Of a stretch of 64,000 nt of DNA, positions 25,980 through 35,585 are shown piece by piece. The stretch is from positions 310,001-374,000 of the forward strand of contig CAWJWL010000001.1 of assembly GCA_963846565.1 (NCBI GenBank). The letters run 5' to 3'. Made by a program: the position numbers and the translations under genes. Positions within the stretch are counted from its first letter, which is position 1. Each line of letters begins with the position of its first letter. The notes under the pieces were generated by a model that did no database searches, had not been told where the DNA came from, and saw only the letters and a program-made list of their open reading frames with translations. The DNA is from WHSW01 sp963846565. GTDB lineage: Bacteria; Actinomycetota; Thermoleophilia; Solirubrobacterales; 70-9.

Positions 25980-26423
25980 CTAGCGCTTCCGCGTCCCGGC
26001 GATCTCGGCGACCTGTCGCGGGCGTAGGAGAGCTTTCAGGGTGCTCTCGTCGATCGCGGCGAGCCCGCCCTTCTTGATCTCGATCCGCCCTCCGGTGACC
26101 AGCTGGATCGCGCGCGAGAAGTCGGGTTCGTGGCCGACGAGGAGCGCGGACCCGCGCCCGGCGGCGATCTCGTGGGGATCGAAGTCGCCGCCGCGAAGCC
26201 GCTCGTCCTCCTCGACCTCGGTCCCGAGCTCGGCCGCGGCGAGCTCCGCCGTCTCCAGCGCGCGCAGCTTCGGGCTCGTCAGGCAGGCATCGAACGTCAC
26301 GTCGAGGCGCGCGAGCGCCAGCCCGGCGTCGCGTGACTGGCGCTTCCCCTTCGCGGTCAGGTGGCGCGAGAAGTCGTCCGCGGAGGAGTCCTCGGCATCA
26401 CCGTGGCGCAGGAGCCAGATCAC
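25980..26423 (-). CDS. sixA: SixA-type phosphohistidine phosphatase
   Basis: This 147-residue histidine phosphatase starts at GTG. The catalytic RHG motif is in IWLLRHGDAE (residues 5-7). A second RH (SRHLTAKGKRQ), CLTSPKLRALETAE and the catalytic VGHEPDFS complete the branch-1 family fold. SixA removes phosphate from histidine on phosphotransfer proteins; small polyphosphate or CHAD-linked variants also exist. It converges with the hendecad gene, leaving 9 bp between stops. Confidence 0.85.
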   Translation of the reverse strand: MIWLLRHGDAEDSSADDFSRHLTAKGKRQSRDAGLALARLDVTFDACLTSPKLRALETAELAAAELGTEVEEDERLRGGDFDPHEIAAGRGSALLVGHEPDFSRAIQLVTGGRIEIKKGGLAAIDESTLKALLRPRQVAEIAGTRKR

Positions 26424-26488
26424 GCGGAGAATCTAACCGGGCGGGGCCTTGCGGGCGAACCGCCCCTCGGGGCTATGCTGGGTTGAGG

Positions 26489-27205
26489 ATGCGGGTCACG
26501 CTGATGATGGCGGTGCTCGTGGCCGCCGGGCTTTTCACCACCGAGCCCGGCACCGCGCACGCGAGGACGGGGTTTTGTCCCGGCGGCCTGCCCGCCAGTG
26601 GCAAGGTCGTCGGCGATTTTGCGAAGCCCTACGCCTCCGCTTATGAGAAGAAGGTCCCGATCTACGTCGAGACCGACGGCCCCGCGCTCAGCAACGTCCA
26701 CGTCGAGCTCTACACATTCGACGGCGTCAAGCTCGGCGAGTCGAAGGAGTTCGGCGACTTCTCCGTTGGCGACACCGGCCGGGTGAAGCTGCGCTTCCCG
26801 ATGCAGGCGGGCAAGTTCACACTGGTGATCAAGGGCGTCGCCGAGGGCTGCTCGAACGAGCGCGAGCGCTCCCAGGTGATTCGCTTCCACGAATGCTCGG
26901 ACGCGCTGCCGCTCGAGTTCCCCCAGCGGCCTCATGGCCAGGCCTCCGACTACGGCGGATACGTCTCGGTGCGGGTCCGCACCGCCGGGGTCACCGTCCG
27001 CGAGCTGCGTGGGACTCTCTCGGACCTCGACGGCCGCATCTTCGGCCGCAGCAGGCTGAAGGCGCTGTTCGGGACAGCGACGCTCGACAACCGGCTCACC
27101 CGTGGGCTCGAGCCCGGCTCCTACTCCTTCACGGTCAGCGGCTTCCCGGACCAGCCCCGTAAGTGCGGGCGCAAGCAGACCTCGGTCTCGCTGCGTTTCC
27201 GCTGA
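26489..27205 (+). CDS. secreted protein of unknown function
   Basis: This 238-residue protein has a signal peptide of about 25 residues (VTLMMAVLVAAGLFTTEPG TAHA). The mature part is beta-rich, with four cysteines in two pairs (FCPGG, GCSNE, HECSD, RKCGR), suggesting disulfides. The pattern of two Ig-like halves (VPIYVETDG ... KFTLVIKG; YVSVRVRTAGV ... YSFTVSGF) resembles secreted adhesion or binding proteins. No catalytic motif is seen. GAGG just before ATG 26489 decides the start. Confidence 0.65.
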   Translation: MRVTLMMAVLVAAGLFTTEPGTAHARTGFCPGGLPASGKVVGDFAKPYASAYEKKVPIYVETDGPALSNVHVELYTFDGVKLGESKEFGDFSVGDTGRVKLRFPMQAGKFTLVIKGVAEGCSNERERSQVIRFHECSDALPLEFPQRPHGQASDYGGYVSVRVRTAGVTVRELRGTLSDLDGRIFGRSRLKALFGTATLDNRLTRGLEPGSYSFTVSGFPDQPRKCGRKQTSVSLRFR

Positions 27206-27424
27206 ACCGCTGAAGAGATAGTCGGTGGTAGCGGGTTGAGCGCCCGGTGGCATCTGAACCGATTGGCATGATCGTGAGGTGACCGAGTCCCAACCCCCGC
27301 GCGTCCGGATGACGCCCCTGGCGCTTCGCATATCTTCGTCCTCGGTCACTCGCGTGGCACGGCCACGCTTCGCTCCCTGCGTCCTTGATCTGCTCGGCCA
27401 GGAGCGCCCCCGGACAGACGCGGA

Positions 27425-30400
27425 TTGGGCTCGGTCACCTCGGTGACCCCGAACGTCGCCCATCTGCACGTCCACAGCGAGTACTCGCTGCTCGACGGAG
27501 CCTGCAAGATCGAGGCAATGGCCGCGCGGGCGGCCGAGCTCGGGATGCCGGCGCTCGGTCTCACCGACCACGGGGTGATGAACGGCGCGGTCGAGCACTA
27601 CAAGGCCTGCCGCAAGCACGACGTGAAGCCGATCCTCGGGTTGGAGGCCTACCTCGTCGACGACCGCCACGCAGACGGCCGGGTCGAGCGCAACCACCTC
27701 ACGCTGCTCGCCGCCACGGATGCCGGCTTCCGCAACCTGGTCAAGCTCACCTCCGCGGGCTATCTCGAGGGCTTCAGCCGCGGCAAGGCGAATGTCGACG
27801 CGGAGCTCCTCGCCCGGCACTCGGAGGGCGTGATCGCGCTCACCGGCTGCCTCCAGTCGCGCTTCTGCCGGCGGCTGATCGAGGAGCGTCCCGCCGACGC
27901 GCGCGCCCACCTCGACGACCTCGTGCAGATCTACGGCGCCGACGACGTCTACTTCGAGGTGCAGGAGAACGGGATCCCCGAGCAGGCGAAGGCGAACGAG
28001 GGCATCGTCCGCTACGCCCGCGAGCTCGGCCGGCCGCTCGTCGCCACGGCCGACGTCCACTACCTGCGCAAGGAGGACTACAACAACCACGCCGCCCTCC
28101 TTTGCGTGCAGACGAAGTCGACGCTCGAGCAGCCGAAGCTGACCTTCGACACGAACGAGTTCTTCCTCAAGAGCGCCGAGGAGATGCAGGAGTCGTTCGC
28201 GGCGCACCCCGGCTCGGTCGAGACCACGCTCGAGATCGCGGAGCGCTGCCACGTCGAGCTCGAGCTGGGCAAGCTGCTGCTGCCGCGTTTCCCGACGCCC
28301 GACGGCGAGGAGCCGGCGGCGATGCTTCGCCGCCTCGTCTTCGAGGGCATGCGCCGCCGGTACACCGATCCGCTCCCCGCCGAGGCGGTCAAGCGGGCCG
28401 AGTACGAGCTCGGCGTGATCGGCGAGATGGGCTTCGACTCCTACTTCCTGATCGTCTGGGACTTCGTCCGCTTCGCGAAGGAGAGCGCGATCGCCGTCGG
28501 CCCGGGGCGCGGCTCGGCCGCCGGCTCGATCGTCGCCTACTCGCTCAACATCACCGACCTCGACCCGCTCGCCAACGACCTCCTCTTCGAGCGCTTCTTG
28601 AACCCGGCGCGGAAGTCGATGCCGGACATCGACATCGACTTCTCGGTCCGCGGGCGCGAGCGGGTGATCCGCTACGTGCAGGACAAGTACGGGCGCGAGT
28701 CGGTCGCTCAGATCATCACCTTCGGCAAGATGGCGCCGCGGGCGGCGACCCGCGACGCCGCACGCGTGCTCGGCTACGACTACGGCACCGGTGACCGCGC
28801 GGCGAAGCTGATCCCGGAGCCGATCATGGGCCGCAGCCCGAGCTTCGCGGAGTGCCTGAAGCCCGGCCAGGACCTGCGCAAGGCCTACGACGCCGACGCC
28901 GACGTGCGCCGCGTCGTCGACGTCGCCAAGGGGCTCGAGGGGATCGTCCGCAACAACTCGATCCACGCCGCCGCGGTCGTGATCGCCGACCGGCCGCTGA
29001 ACGAGATCGTGCCCCTGCAGCTGGCGGAGGATCGCGGCGGGCCGGCCGGCGGAAACGGCAACGGCAACGGCGGCCGCCCGGAGCGCAAGTACAAGATCGT
29101 CACCCAGTACTCGATGAACCCGATCGAGGAGATCGGCCTGCTGAAGATGGACTTCCTCGGCCTGCGAAACCTCGACGTGATCGAGGATGCGGTCGACATC
29201 ATCCGCCGCTCGCGAGGCGAGGAGGTGGAGATCGAGTCGATCCCGCTCGACGACGCGAAGACCTACGAGATGCTCGCCCGCGGCGACTCCGTCGGCGTCT
29301 TCCAGCTCGAGTCCGAGGGCATGCGCGAGGCGCTGAAGCAGATCCGCCCGACCGAGTTCAACGACATCGTCGCGATCGGCGCGCTCTACCGCCCGGGTGC
29401 GATGCGCTTCATCCCCGACTACGCGCGCGGCAAGAGCAACCCGGCCTCGGTGACCTACCAGGACCCGCGCCTGCGCCCGATCACCGAGGAGACCTACGGC
29501 TGCTGCATCTACCAGGAGCAGCTGATGGAGATCTCGAAGCAGCTCGGCGGCTTCAGCCCGGCCGAGGCAGACGATCTGCGCAAGGCGGTGGGGAAGAAGA
29601 AGCGCGACCTGATGGCGACGATGGAGGGCAAGTTCATCGACGGCTGCGCGGCCTCCGGCACCGCACAGGCGGTGGCGAAGGACCTCTGGTCGTTGATGAC
29701 CGCCGCGGCCGACTACTCCTTCAACAAGTCGCACGCGGCCTGTTATGCGCTCACGTCCTACCGGACCGCGTATCTGAAGGCCAACTATCCGGCCGAGTAC
29801 ATGGCGGCGGTGATCTCCTCGGTGATGTCGACCAAGGACAAGGTGCCGTTCTTCGTCAACCGCTGCGACGCGATGGGGATCGACGTCCTGCCGCCGGACG
29901 TCAACTCCTCCGACCACGGCTTCATCGTCTCCGGGAAATCGATCCGCTTCGGCCTCGACGCGGTCAAGAACGTCGGCCACCAGGCGGTCCAGTCGATCAT
30001 CCGCGCGCGTGAGGCCGGCGGCGACTTCACCTCGATCTGGGACTTCTGCGAGCGGGTCGACTGCCAGGCGGTGAACAAGCGCGCGATCGAGTGCCTGGTC
30101 AAGTGCGGCGCGTTCGATTCGACCGGCGCCTCGCGGCGTGGGATGCTCGAGGTGCTGCCGCAGGCACAGGCGGCGGGACAGAAGGCGCAGGAGGACACCC
30201 GCCGCGGCCAGGGCTCGATCTTCGACTTCGGCGAGGCCGACGGCGCCGGACCCGGTGGGTTGGCGCCGCCGCGCCAGGAGTTCGTCCCCGAGGGCGAGTT
30301 CGAATCCTCCGAGATGTTGCGCCTGGAGAAGGAGGTGCTCGGCACCTTCCTCTCCGCCCATCCGCTGACCGAGGTCCGCGAGGCGCTGGCATCCCGGGTC

Positions 30401-30967
30401 GAGCGGCCGCTCACGGCGATCGCGGCGATGGGCGACGGCGCCTGGGTGACGGTCGGCGGCATCATCGCCGAGGCGAAGAAGGTGCGGACGCGCTCCGGCG
30501 GCTACGTGATGTTCGCGAAGCTCGACGACCTCGAGGCTCAGGTGGAGCTGTTCGTCCGCGACGCGGCCGGGCCGGCGGCGGAGGCGATCGCGCTCGACAA
30601 GGTCGTCGTCATCCGCGGCCGTGTCGACCACAAGGGGCGCGATCAGACGAGCATCGTCGTCCAGGACGCGGAGCTGTTCGAGCCCGACGAGGTCGAGATC
30701 GCCCGGGCGAAGGCGAAGGCCGCGGCGGCGGCCGTCCCGACGACGATCCTGCTGAAGATCGACGCTTCCGCTCACGGCGCCGGCCTGATCGAGGACCTGA
30801 AGTCGATCTTCGGGACCTTCCCCGGCGACAGCGAGGTGCTGCTCGAGATGCGCACCGAGGACGGCGTCCGCCGGTTGCGCTTCGGCTCCGAGTACCGGGT
30901 CGAGCCGACGGCGGCGCTGCGCGCCGAGCTCGACCATCTGCTGGGACCCGCAGCCCTCGCGGCCTAG
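27425..30967 (+). CDS. dnaE: DNA polymerase III alpha subunit
   Basis: About 1,180 residues, the replicative polymerase. The order is: PHP domain (HLHVHSEYSLLDG, LTDHGVM); C-family polymerase core with catalytic PDIDIDF (Asp401, Asp403) and the GRGSAAGS nucleotide loop; the SFNKSHAACYALTSY fingers region; helix-hairpin-helix; OB fold (VTVGGIIAEAKKVRTRSGGY); and the C-terminal tau-binding region. The ORF opens at TTG 27425, but GTG 27443 gives the usual N-terminus (TPNVAHLHVHSEYS) and is the likelier start. The upstream 219 bp contain several inverted GGTGACCGAG/CTCGGTCACC copies. The reading frame is unbroken. Confidence 0.96.
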   Translation: MGSVTSVTPNVAHLHVHSEYSLLDGACKIEAMAARAAELGMPALGLTDHGVMNGAVEHYKACRKHDVKPILGLEAYLVDDRHADGRVERNHLTLLAATDAGFRNLVKLTSAGYLEGFSRGKANVDAELLARHSEGVIALTGCLQSRFCRRLIEERPADARAHLDDLVQIYGADDVYFEVQENGIPEQAKANEGIVRYARELGRPLVATADVHYLRKEDYNNHAALLCVQTKSTLEQPKLTFDTNEFFLKSAEEMQESFAAHPGSVETTLEIAERCHVELELGKLLLPRFPTPDGEEPAAMLRRLVFEGMRRRYTDPLPAEAVKRAEYELGVIGEMGFDSYFLIVWDFVRFAKESAIAVGPGRGSAAGSIVAYSLNITDLDPLANDLLFERFLNPARKSMPDIDIDFSVRGRERVIRYVQDKYGRESVAQIITFGKMAPRAATRDAARVLGYDYGTGDRAAKLIPEPIMGRSPSFAECLKPGQDLRKAYDADADVRRVVDVAKGLEGIVRNNSIHAAAVVIADRPLNEIVPLQLAEDRGGPAGGNGNGNGGRPERKYKIVTQYSMNPIEEIGLLKMDFLGLRNLDVIEDAVDIIRRSRGEEVEIESIPLDDAKTYEMLARGDSVGVFQLESEGMREALKQIRPTEFNDIVAIGALYRPGAMRFIPDYARGKSNPASVTYQDPRLRPITEETYGCCIYQEQLMEISKQLGGFSPAEADDLRKAVGKKKRDLMATMEGKFIDGCAASGTAQAVAKDLWSLMTAAADYSFNKSHAACYALTSYRTAYLKANYPAEYMAAVISSVMSTKDKVPFFVNRCDAMGIDVLPPDVNSSDHGFIVSGKSIRFGLDAVKNVGHQAVQSIIRAREAGGDFTSIWDFCERVDCQAVNKRAIECLVKCGAFDSTGASRRGMLEVLPQAQAAGQKAQEDTRRGQGSIFDFGEADGAGPGGLAPPRQEFVPEGEFESSEMLRLEKEVLGTFLSAHPLTEVREALASRVERPLTAIAAMGDGAWVTVGGIIAEAKKVRTRSGGYVMFAKLDDLEAQVELFVRDAAGPAAEAIALDKVVVIRGRVDHKGRDQTSIVVQDAELFEPDEVEIARAKAKAAAAAVPTTILLKIDASAHGAGLIEDLKSIFGTFPGDSEVLLEMRTEDGVRRLRFGSEYRVEPTAALRAELDHLLGPAALAA

Positions 30968-31005
30968 GAACCCTGATCCGCGCTCGGAAGACTTAGACTT
31001 CGCTC

Positions 31006-31404
31006 GTGGCAACCGTTCAGCGATCAGGCACGCAGCTCGGCGAGTGCCGCCGCTGCCGCACCTTCTGCGACAAGCTGATCGAGCCGCGCGGCTGCATCGA
31101 GATCGGCTGCCGCTACCTCTACAGCTACGAGGACCAGCTCAGTGGCGGCCGCTTCATGGGATGCCTGCGCAAGGTGTTCCGCGCCGAGATCGACCTCGAC
31201 ATGTTCAACCTCGCCGAGGCGAGTGGCGGCTACGGCGGGATCAAGATGGCGAACGAGCCGCTGCCCCAGTGCCAGTTCTCCGTCGAGCCCTCCTACGAGG
31301 GCGAGGGCCGCGCGTACTCGTGCGTCAACCAGCGCTTCTTCGACTGCACCGACGAGGGCCCGGAGGGCATCAGGGCCTTCGATCTCCGCAAGGCGCTCGA
31401 CTAG
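31006..31404 (+). CDS. cysteine-rich conserved protein of unknown function
   Basis: This 132-residue protein starts at GTG, 38 bp after dnaE. Nine cysteines lie at 14, 17, 21, 30, 35, 53, 89, 106 and 114. The first five (ECRRCRTFC ... GC ... GC) look like a metal or iron-sulfur site. No signal peptide or membrane helix is present. I do not recognise the family. Its stop shares the palindrome CTAG (31401-31404) with the stop of the convergent transporter gene. Confidence 0.65.
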   Translation: MATVQRSGTQLGECRRCRTFCDKLIEPRGCIEIGCRYLYSYEDQLSGGRFMGCLRKVFRAEIDLDMFNLAEASGGYGGIKMANEPLPQCQFSVEPSYEGEGRAYSCVNQRFFDCTDEGPEGIRAFDLRKALD

Positions 31405-32828
31405 CTACACGGAGCCACCCGTGCCGGCGCTCGGTCGCTGCCCCGCTGCTCGCCGCGCCCGAGCGTCAAGGAGACGAGAGCGGTCGCGGCGATGCCCCCG
31501 GCGACGACGAGCACGGCGTGGGCGAGGCCGTTGCCTTCGGCCACCCTCAGGGCCTCCCCCGCAAGTCCGTCGGTGCCGGCGTTGGCGACCAGGATCAAGG
31601 CGGCGAGGCCGACACTCGTGCCGACTCCCGCCGCGGTCGATGCGATCGCCGCAGCGACGCCCTGCCGCTCGTCGTCCACCCCGGTTCCCGCGGCGATGAA
31701 CATCGCGGTGAAGACGGTGCCGTCGGCGATGCTCAACAGCGCGAGCCCGGGGATGAGCTCGGCGTAGCGTGAGTCGGGGCCCATCGCCAGTCCCAGCGCA
31801 GCAGCGCCGGCGGCGCCGGTCCCCAGCGCAACCAGCAGCGTGGAGCGGAGGCCGAAGCGGGTTGTCATCTGCCCACCCAGAGCCGACCCGGCGAGCACAA
31901 AGCCGGTCGGCAGCAGGAAGGCGAGGCCGGTCGTGAGAGCGTCGTATCCCAGGACGTCCTGAAAGAAGATCGAGAGGAAGTAGAGAACCGATCCGAACGT
32001 GGCCGTGAACAGGAACGCGACCGCGACAGCGGTGCGCAGCGACCGGTTCGCCGTCAGGCTCAGGGGGACGAGCGGGTCGCGGCTACGCCTCTCGATCGCC
32101 ACGAACAGCGCCAGCAGCAGCAGGCCACCGACGCCGGCGAGAACGATCCGGGGCGAGCCCCAGCCGAAGTTCGGCCCCTCGACCATGGCGTAGACAACCC
32201 CCGTCACGCCCGCCGTGACGGAGAGCGCTCCCGGCAGGTCGAAGGTCCGGGTCCGGTCACGCTCGCCGTCGGGGTCGATCAGCGCCAGGGTTGCGGCGAT
32301 CGCAACCGCGACCAGCGGGACGTTGACGAAGAAGACCGCCTCCCAGCCCCAGGCCTCGGTGAGCACCCCTCCGAGGAGAACGCCGACCACGAGCCCCGCG
32401 GCACCGGCTCCAGCCCAGACGGAGAGCGCGCGGTTGCGCTCCCGTCCCTCCGCGAACGTCGTGTTCACCAGCGAGAGCGTCGCCGGGAAGACGAGCGCCC
32501 CGCCGAGACCCTGGAGGGCGCGGGTGACGAGCAGGACCTCAGGGGCCGTCGCCATTCCGCCGGCGAGCGAGGCGCCGCCGTAGACGGACAACCCGAGCAA
32601 GAATATCCGCCGCCGTCCGAGCAGGTCGGAGGCGCGCCCGCCGAAGAGGAGGAGGCCGGCGGATGCAATCGCGTAGGCGCTGACGACGGACTGAAGCGTC
32701 TGCGCGGAGAAGCCGAGGTCGAGGGCGATCTCGGGCAGCGCGACGACGACGATGTACTGGTCGAGCGAGACGATCAGCATCGCGAACGCCAGCAATGCCA
32801 GGACGGGCAGTCTCTTCTTTTCGATCAT
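31401..32828 (-). CDS. MFS multidrug exporter, DHA2 (14-helix) family
   Basis: This 475-residue protein has 14 predicted membrane helices. Family motifs are visible: LDQYIVVVALPEIALDLGF in helix 1 (motif D1-like), GRASDLLGRRRIFLLGL (motif A) and the motif C-like GAAGLVVGVLLGGVLTEAWGW. It should export drugs or other amphiphiles by proton antiport. The adjacent two-component operon runs in the same direction 45 bp upstream of it, so read-through expression is possible. Confidence 0.9.
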   Translation of the reverse strand: MIEKKRLPVLALLAFAMLIVSLDQYIVVVALPEIALDLGFSAQTLQSVVSAYAIASAGLLLFGGRASDLLGRRRIFLLGLSVYGGASLAGGMATAPEVLLVTRALQGLGGALVFPATLSLVNTTFAEGRERNRALSVWAGAGAAGLVVGVLLGGVLTEAWGWEAVFFVNVPLVAVAIAATLALIDPDGERDRTRTFDLPGALSVTAGVTGVVYAMVEGPNFGWGSPRIVLAGVGGLLLLALFVAIERRSRDPLVPLSLTANRSLRTAVAVAFLFTATFGSVLYFLSIFFQDVLGYDALTTGLAFLLPTGFVLAGSALGGQMTTRFGLRSTLLVALGTGAAGAAALGLAMGPDSRYAELIPGLALLSIADGTVFTAMFIAAGTGVDDERQGVAAAIASTAAGVGTSVGLAALILVANAGTDGLAGEALRVAEGNGLAHAVLVVAGGIAATALVSLTLGRGEQRGSDRAPARVAPCS

Positions 32829-32873
32829 GCCCCTCGGTTCCGGCGAAAGGCATCTTCGTTACAGATCAGACCG

Positions 32874-33536
32874 CTATTCGCGGAACCGGTAACCGACCCC
32901 GCGCACGGTCTCGAAGTTGTCAGCGCCGATCTTCTTGCGCAGGTACCCGACGTAGACGTCGACGACGTTCGAGCCGGGGTCGTAGTCATAGCCCCAGACG
33001 CGGGCGAGGAGCTGCTCACGGCTGAGGACCTGGTTGGCGTGGCTGAGGAATGCGCGCAGGAGCTCGAACTCGCGCGCGCTGAGCTCGATCGTCTCGCCGC
33101 GGACGCTGGCCCAGCGGGTGCGCAGGTCGAGCGAGACGTCGCCGACCTTGAGCTGCGTCTCCTCCTGCTCGGCGACGTCGTGGCGCAGTTGCACGCGCAC
33201 CCGGGCGACCAGCTCCTCGAAGTGGAACGGCTTGCCGAGGTAATCGTCGGCGCCGGTCTCGAGTCCGAGCACGCGATCGTTCGGATCGCTGCGGGCCGTG
33301 AGCACGATCACCGGGAGGCGGTCGCCGCCGCGACGGAGGTCGCGCAGGACTTCGATCCCGTTCTTGCCTGGGAGGCCGAGGTCGAGGATCATCAGGTCGA
33401 AGTCCTCGTCACGGGCGAGCGCGGTCGCCGAGGCGCCGTCGCCGACCACGGTCGTCGTGAAGCCACTGGCCCGCAGCCCCTTTTCGAGGAAGGAGGCGAG
33501 GCGAACCTCGTCCTCGACGATCAGGATGCGGCTCAC
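32874..33536 (-). CDS. OmpR/PhoB-family response regulator
   Basis: This 220-residue protein starts at GTG 33536. The receiver has acidic Glu-Asp-Glu (8-10), phospho-Asp52 in LMILDLGLPGKNG and the LGKPF lysine. A winged-helix DNA-binding domain follows (IELSAREFELLRAFLSHANQ, VVDVYVGYLRKKIG, RGVGYRFRE). It follows its kinase by 10 nt. It probably binds 11-bp-spaced TCTCAY half-sites found at 35602-35679 and 4687-4714. Confidence 0.93.
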   Translation of the reverse strand: MSRILIVEDEVRLASFLEKGLRASGFTTTVVGDGASATALARDEDFDLMILDLGLPGKNGIEVLRDLRRGGDRLPVIVLTARSDPNDRVLGLETGADDYLGKPFHFEELVARVRVQLRHDVAEQEETQLKVGDVSLDLRTRWASVRGETIELSAREFELLRAFLSHANQVLSREQLLARVWGYDYDPGSNVVDVYVGYLRKKIGADNFETVRGVGYRFRE

Positions 33537-33546
33537 GAGCCCGCGC

Positions 33547-34986
33547 TCACGGTGCCGTCGGCAGCACGATTGTGAAGGTCGAGCCCATACCGCGCCGGGA
33601 GTCGAGCTCGACGTGTCCACCGTGTGCCTCGGCGATCGCCCGCACGATCGAGAGCCCGAGCCCGGCGCCGTCCGTGGTCGCCGGATCGAGACTCTGGGCC
33701 TGGGTGAAGCGCTCGAAGATCCGCTCGCGGTCGGCCGCGTCGACGCCGGGCCCCTCGTCGCGGACCCAGAGGCGGGCCGTCTCGCCGACGAGCGAGCTGC
33801 CGATCCAGATCGCATCGCCCTGGCGGGTATGGCGTACCGCGTTGTCGGCGAGGTTCATCACGGCCTGCGTGAGCCGGTGCTGGTCGGCGACGATGATCCC
33901 GACTCCGGTCCCATCGAGCCGCCAGTCGCGCTCGCCGAGACTGGTCGCCTTCGCGAACAGGTCGTGGGCGAACAGATCGAGGTCGATCGGTCCGAGGCGG
34001 AGAAAGTCGGGCCGCGGCGCCTTCGTGAGCAGGAGAAGGTCGTCGACGTAGCGGCTCATCCGGTCGAGCTCGTCCTGAATCACCGCGATCGCCTCCTCGC
34101 GCTCCTCCGGCGTGTCGCCGAGCGTTTCCAAGTGTCCGCGGATGACCGTGATCGGCGTCCTCAGCTCGTGGCTGACGTCGGTGAGGAAGTCCTTCTGGCC
34201 GGCAAACGCCGTTTCGAGCCGGTCGAGCATGCCGTTGAACGTTCGGCCGAGCTCGGCGATCTCATCGCCGCCCCGAACCGGGATCCGGCCCGAAAGGTCG
34301 GTCTCGCCGATCTGCCGCGCCGTCCGCGAGAGCGCCTGGAGCGGCGCCACGGCACGCCCTGCCGCGAGCCAGATGAACAGGGACGCGAGCAGGAGGACAA
34401 CGATCGAGACCCCGATTGCGATCGTGACGGCACTCTCCACCCGGTCGTGCTCGGCGGCCGTGAGGCCCGCGACGATCAGAACTCCCTGACCGCCGCCGAC
34501 GGGGAGGGCGACGTAGCGCGCCTCGCCCAGAGGCGTCGCGACATTGCCGCTCTGCGGCGCCGAAACGCTTGCGAGGGCGACGAAGGACTCGACCAGGCCC
34601 GCCTCGTCGGCCGATGCGGTCTCCGCGCGGAAGGGCTGCCCCTCGACGAAGGTGATCAGGGCGCCGTCGGCCGGTGGAGCCTGCTGCTCGAGGTAGGCGA
34701 GAAAGAGCGGGCCCACGCCGGCGAACGGGTTGCCGGTCTCCGGCTCACCGCGGGCGTTGAGCGCTCGGAGCGAGTCGGCGGTGACCGAGAGTTGCTCCTC
34801 GACCTGGTCGCCGACCCGGGAGAGCAGGACGGCGCGAAGGACGAGGACCGAGGCCGCGGTCGAGACCAGGAGCAGGGCGAGGAACGATACGAGCACCCTG
34901 GTGCGCATTCCGGCCAGGAGCGGGCGGCGCTCGTAGGCGCGGCCCCGCTCGTCCTCGGCGCCAGGTGGCCGGGACTCGATCAACAC
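33547..34986 (-). CDS. membrane sensor histidine kinase
   Basis: This 479-residue protein starts at GTG 34986; an internal ATG at residue 27 is an alternative. Membrane helices at about 30-52 and 185-208 flank a sensor domain of about 130 residues. HAMP is at 209-262. HisKA has phospho-His273 in DVSHELRTP. HATPase motifs follow (NLADNAVRHT, DEGPGV, GAGLGLSIV). The signal is unknown; the surface genes near its regulator sites suggest envelope sensing. It pairs with the downstream response regulator. Confidence 0.93.
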   Translation of the reverse strand: MLIESRPPGAEDERGRAYERRPLLAGMRTRVLVSFLALLLVSTAASVLVLRAVLLSRVGDQVEEQLSVTADSLRALNARGEPETGNPFAGVGPLFLAYLEQQAPPADGALITFVEGQPFRAETASADEAGLVESFVALASVSAPQSGNVATPLGEARYVALPVGGGQGVLIVAGLTAAEHDRVESAVTIAIGVSIVVLLLASLFIWLAAGRAVAPLQALSRTARQIGETDLSGRIPVRGGDEIAELGRTFNGMLDRLETAFAGQKDFLTDVSHELRTPITVIRGHLETLGDTPEEREEAIAVIQDELDRMSRYVDDLLLLTKAPRPDFLRLGPIDLDLFAHDLFAKATSLGERDWRLDGTGVGIIVADQHRLTQAVMNLADNAVRHTRQGDAIWIGSSLVGETARLWVRDEGPGVDAADRERIFERFTQAQSLDPATTDGAGLGLSIVRAIAEAHGGHVELDSRRGMGSTFTIVLPTAP

Positions 34987-35057
34987 GCTCCAAATTTAGC
35001 CGGGTTCCCGCCGCCCACGAGCCGGAAAATCCGGTTGCGAGAGGCGTTGCGGCCCGA

Positions 35058-35501
35058 TCAAGATGGGGGGTAGAGGCGGTCGATCAAGCGGGCGACCGTG
35101 TCCGAGTACTGGTCGCCGGCGGGGGAGTCGGTGCCGTCGCCACCGATGCCGGGGCCCCCGGTTGGCGGAATCGTCGGCGGGACGACGGTCCCGGTCTCGG
35201 GCTCGGCGGGCGCGTTCTCGCCTGCACCGCCGTTACTCGTTCCATCGCCGCCCGGGCCCTGGCCGGCCGAACCCTCGCCGCCCTGCCCCTCCCCGTTCGA
35301 CGGGCCGCCGTTCTCGCCGCCGTCCTCTGACCCTTCTTCGTCGTCGGGCGAGTCGTCGGTCTGTTCCGTGCCCTCGGGTGCCTGCACGCTCTGCAGCGGG
35401 TTCTCCTCGTCGGGGCGGAGGATGGTGACGAAGACGATCACCAGCAGCGCGCAGACGACGATTGCCTGTACGGCAATGATGCGCGCACGAGCGCGCGTCA
35501 T
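35058..35501 (-). CDS. membrane-anchored Gly/Glu-rich disordered protein
   Basis: This 147-residue protein has a membrane helix at about 8-28. A long Gly/Glu/Asp/Ser-rich disordered outer region follows, then PPTIPPTGGPG and a short ordered tail (TVARLIDRLYPPS). It leads the two-component operon by 71 bp, so it may modulate the kinase or be a surface spacer. No sorting signal is present. No family is recognised. Confidence 0.6.
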   Translation of the reverse strand: MTRARARIIAVQAIVVCALLVIVFVTILRPDEENPLQSVQAPEGTEQTDDSPDDEEGSEDGGENGGPSNGEGQGGEGSAGQGPGGDGTSNGGAGENAPAEPETGTVVPPTIPPTGGPGIGGDGTDSPAGDQYSDTVARLIDRLYPPS

Positions 35502-35585
35502 CGCGACCTTCCCCGGGGGATGCCGTCAGTCGGGCGGGGCATCAACGGGGCGCTCCGATCGTGCAAGCACCATCCATGTCCGCCT

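Noticed and set aside
30296..30306. GTTCGAATCC, like a tRNA T-arm
   Set aside because: It lies inside dnaE and no acceptor or anticodon stem can be formed around it.
26420..31012. A 1,530-residue open frame antisense to dnaE
   Set aside because: dnaE motifs are unambiguous on the plus strand; the antisense frame is low-complexity R/D/L-rich, a by-product of high GC3.
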